Source of the DNA: Mucidula mucida
Taxonomy: Eukaryota; Basidiomycota; Agaricomycetes; Agaricales; Physalacriaceae
Direction: 5' to 3'
Length of the DNA stretch: 43,627 nt
NCBI GenBank assembly: GCA_015501055.1
Contig: JADNYV010000291.1
Coordinates: 1 to 43,627 of the forward strand
Below the pieces are notes generated by a model that did no database searches, was not told the DNA's origin, and worked only from the letters and a program-made list of their open reading frames with translations. Position 1 is the stretch's first letter; every line of letters begins with the position of its first letter. The translations under genes and the position numbers were made by a program. This document shows positions 30,768 to 39,263 of this stretch, piece by piece.

Positions 30768-31793
30768 CTATAAACCTTCCTCCTCCATTGCACTGAGATG
30801 CCGATCCGCCATCTCAAACGCATCCAAGCGGCCATCCACCCGATAAAACCAGTCGACCAGAGGGTAGTGTGTATACTCGTAGCTAACCAGACCGCTGACG
30901 TACGCAAAGCGGCTGTTGGGCACGATAAACACGAACTGGTTGTCCGAGATAACATGGACAAGATTCGCCGCCGCAACATCAAACCCCTCCGCTTGACTCA
31001 TCAGCGCTAATCCCGAATACTCATCCTCCCTTCTTACATCGTTGACCCAGGAATCATTTTTGCTCTCCAGGACCTCAAATATCAGAGCCTTGAATGTGGG
31101 CGGCACAACATGCAAGATGTCTCTAAATCTGTTTACTGTCACTTCGCCAAGCAGTTCGTCGTCCCAATCTTCGACGTGCTCGCTGTCAACGTCCAAGAGG
31201 ATGTGAGTGAGTTTGGGGCAGAACTGTACGAGGGCTTTCCAGTCGATTCTGTGCTCGACTCCGAGTCGGAGAGGGTCGTATATGTGTAAATGCGTCAGAC
31301 TGGGAGTGGTGCATTCGAATGGACTGGAAACGCCGAATGCTAGTGAGAGGCGTCTCGGACTGATGGACGTGATATAGTCCTCAGGGAGCGGCTCTCCTTG
31401 CTCCGTCTCGTACCACGCAGCGAAACTCTCGACTCCAGTACAGTACGAGGTAATCGCTTGGATGAGTGAATACGTTGTCATCTCTGTATGCAAAGAACCT
31501 TCACGTTCCTGGCATAGAAGTCGGCGTCTCCGCGCATTCGACGGCGATTGCATGATTCCAGGAAAACGTCCTGGGCTGTCCGATCAATGAGGTTAACAGC
31601 ATGGTACAGGATAGGGTCAATCCTAATCAGGATCAAGTATAAGAAGATGCGTAGCAACACCCGAGAATACGCACCACTCTCTTACGACCTTTGATACATA
31701 TACAAGGTGGTACGTCAGTTCTCGATCCTGCACAGCGGCAATCTCGAGGATATGCCGAGCAACATCGACAGGAAGGTCCGAGAAGGAGTGCAT
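30768..31793 (-). pseudogene. F-box-like protein C (frameshifted)
   Basis: Exon 1 (31793-31675) encodes MHSFSDLPVDVARHILEIAA and ends in YVSKVVREW across the family's conserved intron; exon 2 starts at 31622 (IDPILYHAVNL). After KVLCIQ near 31497 the frame ends in a stop. The homologous continuation (TTYSLIQAITSYCTGVESFA) lies in another frame and runs to 30768. It contains SPRRLSLAFGV, CPKLTHILLDVD, AEGFDVAAANLVH and RLDAFEMADRHLSAMEEE. One missing or extra base explains the break, so this could be a recent pseudogene or a base-calling error. It is divergent from MYND copy B, the same pairing as at 168-1741. Confidence 0.72.
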
Positions 31794-31892
31794 GATGTGA
31801 TTCAGCAGTTTATCTTTCTCCTCTTCGTGTGTAGTAGAACTCTACGCGTTAGACCAGACGGACTGCAGTGATGATTGAGGATAAGGAACTTT

Positions 31893-31904
31893 CGGCATAT
31901 GCCG
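31893..31904. promoter_or_regulatory. CGGC-N4-GCCG palindrome upstream of F-box-like gene C
   Basis: CGGCATATGCCG lies 100 bp upstream of the F-box C start (31793), in the 432-bp divergent promoter shared with MYND copy B (start 32226). It is a perfect 12-bp palindrome of the CGG-N6-CCG class. Confidence 0.5.
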
Positions 31905-32225
31905 GAATAGCTCTGATCTATCATCTAACCACTATCATCGCATGTTTATCCGGCGTAACACCGACGAAAAAGAATTGCACAGTCGGAACTAGGTACTGGT
32001 CATGTTCATTCCACTCAATTTGAGCATTTCGAAGTCGTATGAGCTGCCTGCGCTTTACGTTGATTTAGTACATCACTGGAGCGTGAAACGGTAGCGAGCT
32101 CGACCACAAGCGCCTACACAGGCGCTCAGACTTAGTATCGCTTATTGTTTTCTTTTGTCTCTCACAATTTCTTGTCCTCAATCATAACCCTATTCCTTCT
32201 GGCGAGTGGCCAAGACCTCTACAAA

Positions 32226-33559
32226 ATGACGCTTCCGACCACAGAGCGCCGAGTCTATCTTCCCCCAGATAGACTCGACTTGTGCTGTGTCTGCCAAAAG
32301 ACTATCAAGCATATATGTGTAGCATGCTACGAAGTAAATTTAACCTCCTCTTGACATTCCCGTTTCTCATGTCGTCCGACCACAGGCCCCATACTGCTCG
32401 AAAGAATGCCAGAAACTCGACTGGGACAGCGCACACAAACAGGCCTGTGGTCCGTCTCTCACAATCCACCTTGTAAACCAACGTTGACTGGCATGATCAA
32501 GGCTCGACTGATTTGATCGAAATCTCCTCATTTTACCCCATTTTAGCTTGTTCTGGCAGATGTATGCCACGAACAGTCTACGCAGGCGCGGCCCCATCCC
32601 GCTTTGACGCATCGAATTGGTGAGATGACATCGGAAGCAGTTGATCTTCCACACGGCACGTCCGCCGCCAGAGTCGCCTTCCTGGGACCAGCCATGAACC
32701 GCAACGACCCATCCTCCGTGTGGTGGCCCAGCGCCCCGTCGAACAGGGCCTCAAGCCGACTCTTTGGCCGCATCGCGAGGGAGGGCAATGTTCTTCCCAT
32801 CACGGCGGCGCTGTGCATTGCGCTCCTTTCCGTCGCGTACGGCTCAAATACGGAACGTCTCCCATAATAGATTTCGGTATTGCCAAAGGAGCTGTCGAGA
32901 TAAAGTGGCAGGATCGGCTTGCTTACTGCGATGGGACTGGGTTCTGGAACGGGCATGATCCAGAGGACCACTATTGGCTGTACTTCCGCACCGGTCAAGG
33001 AGAGACTGTCATGTTCGATCCCGCTCTTTATACGTTCAATTGTGGTATCGTTGTGGACTCGACTCCGTACACAGCCGGGTTCGCACCCAATATCTTGCCG
33101 GATACCGGGGTTGCAAAGTTCGTCCCAGGTTTTTTCATGGGAAGAGATGTCAACAAGAACACAATTGGCATCCATAGAGCCTGGGAGTGTATCTCCGTCT
33201 TGAGGAATGAGACGCTTCATCGGGCGATTCGGAACGTCGGGGGACCGCACTCGAACTTTACGACTGCCGACCTCGATTCCATCGTCAACACTTGCTCCGG
33301 TTCCAATCATCTATTACCGCACTCTCGGCTTGACATGTCATCCTTTATCCTCTGGAGTACCAGAGCCATCGACGACGTGGTGAGCAGGAAGGCCTGGGTA
33401 CACTGGCCAGACCTAGACAATATGCCATTGGCTATAGACGACGAGGATCCGAACACAGATCCGAATCGTGCAGATGAAAAGTGCATGAAGACTTTGAAGC
33501 ATTTGACAAAGAAGTACAAAGCCGGGAAGATGGATCGCGAGACCTCAATGCGGGGATGA
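32226..33559 (+). pseudogene. MYND zinc-finger protein B (full-length copy with frame breaks)
   Basis: Exons 32226-32333 and 32386-32449 encode MTLPTTERRVYLPPDRLDL and the MYND ligands in LCCVCQK, HICVACYE, YCSKECQK and HKQACG. Exon 3 from 32502 starts like copy A (STDLIEISSFYPILAC), but one extra base near 32550 shifts the homologous frame. A second shift near 32833 returns to the original frame (RRVRLKYGTSPIIDFGIAKG). An alternative acceptor (ggcag at about 32559) would bypass the first break by dropping about 19 residues, but not the second. The remaining body runs to 33559 and has no domain I recognise, with FRTGQGETVMFDPALYTF near its start. It is longer than truncated copy A, so the two together show the ancestral gene. 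Confidence 0.7.
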
Positions 33560-33636
33560 GAAGGAGTATGAGATCTGCCAGTGATCGCGCGTAGAGTAGA
33601 AAATGCTAAACTTTGCATTGATAACTGTATAACCTG

Positions 33637-34646
33637 CTAGTTCTCTAGCGCCGCGAGGTGTCGATCTGCCATTTCAAAAGCATCCAGATCTCCACTTCGG
33701 CGATACCCCCAGTCACGCGCAAGATGGCGTGTACTCGCGGAACACACTATGCCTTTCGTGTGGGCAAAATGATAATGGGGAAGGATCAAAACAAAACGCT
33801 TGTCGGTAACCGTGCTCATGATGTTCCTAGCAACATCCTCAGCTCCCTCCCAACGCACATCATCATCGTTGCGAGACATCACCACCTCACCAATGAGCGC
33901 CTTGAAGGCTGGCGGGGCGGCATTCAGGACCTTCTGGAATAAAGAAACATTGCTCTCAAAGTGGCATATCGAATACCCATCGAGATCTACCGGCTTCCAA
34001 TAGGCCCGAAAGTGGACGTGTGTGAGGTGTGGGCATCGCCGGAACAGCTCGCCCCACTCAGTCCACCCGCACGAAGAAAATTTGGTATATGATAACTCTA
34101 GATGCGTGACCGTTGGCGGGATAGCTTCAATGGAAATGGAGAGCCGGGTCAGCAGGGAAAGGCGCCTGACACTCATACTACCGAGCGCCTTAATGGGATA
34201 TACTATATCCCCGACGTCCACGACAAAGAACCATGGAGCGAAAACGTCGACCGCGGTGCAATACGTCAGGAGTTTTCGGATGGTGGCATATGATGTGCGT
34301 CCTTCTAGGCGAAGGACTTTGATATGCTTTGAGCAGAAAGCGGGATCCCTAGCGAGATGCGATTCGCATGACTGGACGAAGAGACGATGTCTGATTTTGC
34401 CGTCGAGAACGACTGTATGGTAAAGGATGGGCTCAATCCTGATAGCAGTCCGCAGGTGAACGGCCGTCGTTATTGAGGGATGGACCATGCTTACCAGTCC
34501 CGTACTACTTTTGATACACGGACAAGACGAGGTGCAGTATCCCGATGAAGGAGGACAGTGACCTCGAGAATGCAACGAGCAATGTCGACGGGTAGGTCCG
34601 GAAAAGGATGCACGTTCGCTTCATACAATTCTTCAAAGTAGTCCAT
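33637..34646 (-). CDS. F-box-like protein D (intact)
   Basis: Exons 34646-34495 and 34438-33637 give 317 residues with a 56-nt intron at the family position. The N-terminus (MDYFEELYEANVHPFPDLPV, then DIARCILEVTVLLHRDTA) carries the F-box-like helix pair and ends in RVSKVVRDW. The body shows LRR-like strands (VRRLSLLTRL, VTHLELSYTKF, CPHLTHVHFRAY) and the conserved end (AFKALIGEVVMSRNDDD, KRFVLILPHYHFAH, DLDAFEMADRHLAALEN). It is closest in layout to copy B. The C-terminal ADRHLA motif is shared by all complete copies, so it likely matters for function. Targets unknown. Confidence 0.75.
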
Positions 34647-34700
34647 ATGGCCTATCGAATGGACAGAGCGAAATGATGGTGGTCGATGGGCAGAGATCAG

Positions 34701-34712
34701 CGGCAAACGCCG
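34701..34712. promoter_or_regulatory. CGGCAAACGCCG palindrome upstream of F-box-like gene D
   Basis: This is identical to the two copies upstream of F-box B and lies 55 bp upstream of the F-box D start. Flanking bases are also similar (gagatcagcgg here, gagatgagcgg at 15065), suggesting a duplicated promoter. Confidence 0.5.
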
Positions 34713-34861
34713 GTGACGCCTGTTCATCTGAGTACGGCATTGCCCCCTTACATAAACACTCAGCTTCAGCTTTCTCGACCGCGTCTTATACAATGGTACT
34801 TTGCTTTGATACTCGTATATGCTCAGACTGTATAACCAGATCAACGCACCCCACCGTCCTC

Positions 34862-35768
34862 TTATCCTCGGAATACAGTTGGTCCTGGTACCTATACACA
34901 AGTTGGTTGATATGGAAACAACTCCTGGACTGAGAACTCTTACCGTGTACGCTGTCGGAGTCGGATAGTAGATGTTTACCGTAAGACTGGGGTCTACGCA
35001 CGGCTTCAGATTTCGTCAAATATACAAACGACAGACTTGCTCACCATCTGCGGCGACATAGCCTGGAATGGATACCTTGGTGGGATTTGCGGAGCCGCCA
35101 CCCGTGATCGAGATCTGAGCGCACGAGATGTACCACTGAGGTGCTCCTGCGACGTGCAGCCCGATTTGTTCGATGCGGAGCAGATACTGAGGAATGTCGT
35201 CAATACGTTATCCAAAAAAAATGTTTCCGACAGACCTCTCCGTTAGGGACGCTGGCCGGAATTGTCGTATTGAGCGCACTGAGTTGGTAGTCGATGAATG
35301 CAAAGGGGTCAAACGTCGCGCCCCATTCGGCAATCTGAGGGTATGCAGTCAGCGTGAGCCCGTAGAGACGAGAATCATACAAGCCTTAAACCAGTTAGCG
35401 CCACTCCCGTCCCATGTCGCAGCTGTTGAAGGAGCCTTCCCGAGGTATATGGCGGCCGGTCCTTGGTGATATAACGTATTGTCGAGAAGGAATCCAACCG
35501 TGCTTCCTGCTGCGACCGACACCGTCTCCGTCGCGACGCCCGGGTTGGCATTGCAGGTTATATCGTTGGACGTGACGTCCTGCACCGGGGAGTTGCTGAC
35601 TGGCATACGAATGGCCGCACTAGAGCTTGTGCCGCCTCCAGTGACCAAGGTTGTCCATATGTCTACAGAACAATCAATAGGCGTCAAAGTTGTAGGTGAT
35701 TCCGACTTACAATGGGCATAAACAGCCTGAGAAAGAAGTGGAACTAAGAGGACAGTGAAGAGCTTCAT
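34862..35768 (-). CDS. AA9 lytic polysaccharide monooxygenase B
   Basis: Exons: 35768-35711, 35662-35385, 35334-35236, 35186-35045, 34993-34944 and 34891-34862, giving 218 residues. The start at 35768 ([18 protein letters not shown]) matches copy A; an upstream Met at 35807 would spoil the signal peptide. Mature His1 is followed by [10 protein letters not shown]. The second copper histidine is in [14 protein letters not shown], the axial tyrosine in [16 protein letters not shown], and the tail is VPGPTVFRG. Intron 2 (35335-35384) needs a GC donor (aag/gcttgt). Without it the protein would stop 11 residues after WFK. Intron 4 has a normal gtgagc donor where copy A has atgagc. It should act on cellulose outside the cell together with a reductant or cellobiose dehydrogenase. 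Confidence 0.85.
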
Positions 35769-35848
35769 CTTGAGGTGGTTGATACACAGAAAGAGGCTTA
35801 TGTGCATGTTTAGATACCTTCTTCAGTTGCATGAATTTCCGAACTACG

Positions 35849-35865
35849 ACGCGAGTTTAGTCCGC
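35849..35865 (-). promoter_or_regulatory. Conserved AA9 promoter element (copy B)
   Basis: On the minus strand this reads GCGGACTAAACTCGCGT, identical to 4717-4733 and at nearly the same distance from the start (81 versus 78 bp). AAGGTATCTAAAC follows at 35811-35823 as the putative TATA-region match. Confidence 0.6.
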
Positions 35866-36919
35866 ACAGAGGCTGTAGGCGTCACCTGGTAAAATGGGAA
35901 TAGACACATGTTCATCCAACTTGTGAAGAGCCGGGTGCAGCTGGGCGAAATGTGCATGCTAGGGAAGAGAGCCATTACCAACCTAATGGATTCGTCATTA
36001 GGAACCAGAGCGTTCTCCCTGAAAGGCACGTTGAGGCGAGGACCACATTCAATCACGAGGATAAATGGCTCACCGACATTTAACCCAACCAATACGAAAG
36101 GACTGGCACAAGTCAGTCCCGGTGGCTGCTGTCGCAAGACTAAAACGCCCAATGACCGTAAGCGCCTCGTTGAAGACGTTTCCCTTGCAGTGCTGATGGA
36201 AGAAGAGACGTTATATAACCTTGGACGGTATAACTACGTCTATCCCTCACCATAAAGACAGCCCAAGTAGGAAAATGTAAACTGCACATGGTCGAATCAT
36301 CCGGGCCGCCCGTGGGCATGAGCTAACGCATTCTGATGGAATAGCGTTGACTTGCGCTGAATTTGGGACTATCGAGCTTTGTGTCTTGGCAATCATGCTT
36401 TTGAAGTTTGCAGAAGCAGAGCCTCGTGTTCGCAAAAAGATGGCGGGAGGCAAGAGACATCGGCAGACGCCGGTTTCACGCGCTCATTGGACATCTCGGC
36501 ACTGCCATTAGCAGTAGTACCAGCGCTGGCGAATTCAAGACAACACGCATTGAGCAATGCTATGAGGATGCTTTCGGGATAGTGCCAACTGGATACGGCA
36601 CCAACGGCCGAAACGTCGGCACTTGCCGGCGACATCTTTCCTTCCGACCTCGACTCTTTTCTAGTTTGAAAAGCATTTCTTCCAAGCATCATGCTTTGGC
36701 CCTATCACTCTTCATGAGCACCCCTTGAAATTATTTGAATAGCGACCATCGTACTGCTTGGTCTGCTGCCTTTCGGTTGAAACTCAATGCTAAACGACGA
36801 ATCCACCATTCTGAACTGTAACGATGATCAACTTTCAACTGTGCGTTTATAGTAAAATCTCTTCGCGTATTGATTTGTAAATCGTGTCTTCTTTCTCTCC
36901 TTTGAGCTTTCGCATGATA
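35866..36919. other. Region with two CGGC-N4-GCCG palindromes, no gene recognised
   Basis: Open frames here are short and lack known domains. Two more palindromes of the F-box promoter class occur: CGGCAGACGCCG at 36461-36472 and CGGCACTTGCCG at 36617-36628. They may mark the promoter of a lost family member, but I see no F-box exon next to them. Confidence 0.4.
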
Positions 36920-37163
36920 CTGTAGCGTTTCGACCGTAACTTCACAGCCTGTGACCCATTATGGTCTGAAGTTACAGCGAACAGCTTCACAGACCCTTAA
37001 ATTGCCTTTTTTGGACAGTTCCGCTTATAGCGGGACCTGAAATTTCCTTATTTGGAGGCTCGTGCCTGACCAAAGTGGTCCGTGACCCGTTATGATGTAT
37101 ATATAGCTTCACTTCAAAGACCCCCGTGACCCGTTATGTGAATTTGCGGTCGAAACACTACAG
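36920..37163. mobile_element. MITE-like element with 27-bp inverted ends and TA target duplication
   Basis: The left end (CTGTAGCGTTTCGACCG at 36920) and the reverse of the right end (CTGTAGTGTTTCGACCG, ending 37163) match at 24 of 27 positions. TA flanks both sides (36918-36919 and 37164-37165), the target duplication of Tc1/mariner-type elements. The 244-bp interior has no coding capacity. It contains three copies of GTGACCCRTTATG (36951, 37082, 37126) and a 9-bp inverted repeat (GTAACTTCA at 36936, TGAAGTTAC at 36967). A transposase would have to come from elsewhere. Confidence 0.75.
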
Positions 37164-37165
37164 TA

Positions 37166-37714
37166 GTTCGTCGGCGTGTAAGTATACGCCGGATCGCGCA
37201 TGTTCTGGGCGTTGCATCACAACACGACGGTCCTATCGGATCATGCTGTGCTCGAAAAATGGATATCTTTCTAGCCTCCGACAAGCGTCTTTATTTCAGG
37301 CGAATTTCTGAGGACAGTTACAGTGTTATCACCTCAAAGAACCTTTGTTACCACAAGGAGGTCAAGCGCCACTGCGACTAGGTCAAGAAGACGCGATGAA
37401 ACGGTCCGAAATGCCATTCCCTCCCGATCCCTTGCTTCCACTCAACGCAGTTATTCTAGCCACGGGCTAATCAATCAAAGGCACGACCACTCCAGCGCCA
37501 AGTTGCCGCTGCGCTGCTACTCCCTCCAGTCGTAAAGTATCAGCAAGCACATTAGTTCTATCTCCAAACTAACGGTTTGATTGTCTAGGACGAAGCTACG
37601 CGCCACTCGTATACCCTCCCATCATATCACCATCGTTAGTACATCTAAACGTCCCTCTTCGTACCTCGCCTCCTGAGCGCACCGCAGCAGAACGTCTAGC
37701 ACAATTCAGGCATC
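37166..37714. other. Intergenic stretch between the MITE and the interrupted frame
   Basis: About 550 bp without a recognised gene. The last 150 bases are pyrimidine-rich (cctcgcctcctgagcg and similar) and could be a 5' leader for the frame starting at 37715. Confidence 0.35.
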
Positions 37715-38139
37715 ATGTTCAGCTCTAATAGCGCGAACCGCTTTCATGAGGTTCATGAGGAGGGGGCGGACAAGACACAGAAAGCGCATCACGCGCCCTC
37801 TCCGTCTTCTACCAGCTGCGGAGAACTCGCTCCCTCTCCCGCTCCATCCACATTGGCAACCCCCATCGTACCGGCGGTAGGAGTATTACCAACGTCAGCG
37901 AGGCATTCAGTTGGTCGTCCGTCTCCGTCGCGTCAAGCAGACTCCTCGAAGACTGCCAACTCGCAGGGGAACAAGGAGAATTCTTCAAGGAGCAACCCCG
38001 CACGTAGGAACTTGCTCTCGTCCTCGTCCTCGCTAACTTCCCGGTGGCCGCTCAATGCGCATTCTCTCTTGCGACGGCGGCTGGTCAATGCGCATCCCCT
38101 CTTGCCGCCTACCACATCTACGCCACCTCCTTCGGGTAC
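37715..38139 (+). pseudogene. Ser/Pro-rich open frame cut by the LTR insertion
   Basis: The frame starts MFSSNSANRFHEVHEEGADK and continues with low-complexity Ser/Pro/Arg sequence (HAPSPSSTSCGELAPSPAPS). Near 38050 an internal repeat reads NAHSLLRRRLVNAHPLLPP. At about residue 142 the sequence enters the LTR (TGTTATG at 38140), after which the frame encodes only LTR sequence. It looks like the N-terminus of a disordered protein gene disrupted by the retrotransposon. The alternative is that the frame is fortuitous low-complexity DNA. Confidence 0.45.
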
Positions 38140-38667
38140 TGTTATGAATGACCATATTTTCACACTTTCACATCTTATCATATCTTATCGGGGGCCTTGT
38201 CTTATCAACCAACGGACTGTTTCATCATCTGTTTCGTCACCGATCATACTCCTTTTCATTACCGAAGCCGTACTCATGACGGACACACACCCAACACATG
38301 GATGACATCATACATGCCGATACCTCATGGACTCCCTATTGTATACACACCGCGACACTCGTAGCACACATGGTCGTTTCAGTATTATTACTTACATGCA
38401 GTCACCACTCGTATTTAATGGTTTCACGGACTAGTAGCATACAACACTGGGTCAAGGGCGTGGAGCATCCCTAGTGGAAACGCGTATGGACAAGGAGCTT
38501 CAAACACAGACTTACTAGTATATAAGCAGTAGTGTAGTATCATTGTACTTTAGTTCCGATCTCGTTTATACACCGGGCCTAGCCTAGTCTTACAAACGCG
38601 AACGTTTTCTTTTTCAGTTCTTACTGTGGTACCTGGTTGAGTCTCGTGGCTCAGTCCGTCGCTAACA
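38140..38667 (+). repeat. 5' LTR (predicted boundaries)
   Basis: The boundaries were set from TGTTA at the left and TAACA at the right, which form the usual short LTR inverted ends. The right end directly precedes the predicted priming site at 38670. Length 528 bp. The second LTR is not in the window, so the left end is a prediction. Confidence 0.6.
38519..38525 (+). promoter_or_regulatory. LTR TATA box
   Basis: TATATAA lies 32 bp before the proposed transcript start at 38551. This is the expected spacing for an RNA polymerase II start at the beginning of R. Confidence 0.6.
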
Positions 38668-38681
38668 GAAGATCGGAACTA
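38551..38681 (+). promoter_or_regulatory. Self-priming complementarity (transcript start to primer-binding site)
   Basis: TAGTTCCGATCT at 38551-38562 is perfectly complementary, inverted, to AGATCGGAACTA at 38670-38681, just past the LTR end. In Tf1-type elements the first bases of the mRNA fold back to the site after the LTR and prime reverse transcription without a tRNA. The 12-bp match and its placement fit that mechanism. Confidence 0.65.
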
Positions 38682-39263
38682 CTTTCTACCACCTACCACA
38701 CATCCCTGATCGTCGATCAGCACTTCGCTGTTTGATCATCGCACATTCCCCATCCCCTTTCCTGTTTACAGATCGACGGAATCCTAATTCCAGCGCACGT
38801 CCGCATACGTGTGTATTGGTCCCAGTAGCGCCGGCTAACAGTTAGAGATAACTGCCTCGGGTGCTGGAAGTAGCCGCTCTCACGAGAACGAACTTTTGGC
38901 AGTTGCACTTCAGTGGGCGCTGTTTACGGGTCAACCCCCGTTCCCAGGAAAACTTCGGCTTACCTCACACCAGAGGAACGTCGGCTGGGCAATTGCGAAC
39001 TTGTGACGAGCTCTTGGGCTCCGTAGATACGTAGTCAGTAGTCGGTAAAATAGTGTAGACAGTTACGATACCTACCTACTTTACTTACCTTACGATACAC
39101 ATCATCATTCCCCACCCTACCAAGTCCTGGATTCTATTTCAGATCTAGGCGATCCCTCCCTATTCATCCAAACCTCTATTCCCTCACCCGTTTCATCCAA
39201 ATCCGCATCACCCATATCCCACTTTCACCCTTTCAATCTCCGATCCCATCACCCCGATCCATC

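Noticed and set aside
32543..33310. 255-codon open frame on the minus strand
   Set aside because: It lies antisense to MYND copy B, whose plus-strand frames have clear homology to copy A. The minus frame has no domain signature.
35769..35807. Upstream Met at 35807 as AA9 B start
   Set aside because: It would add residues before the signal peptide. The paralogue starts at the Met corresponding to 35768.
36936..36975. Hairpin GTAACTTCA/TGAAGTTAC as a stand-alone terminator
   Set aside because: It lies inside the MITE and is better explained as an internal feature of that element.
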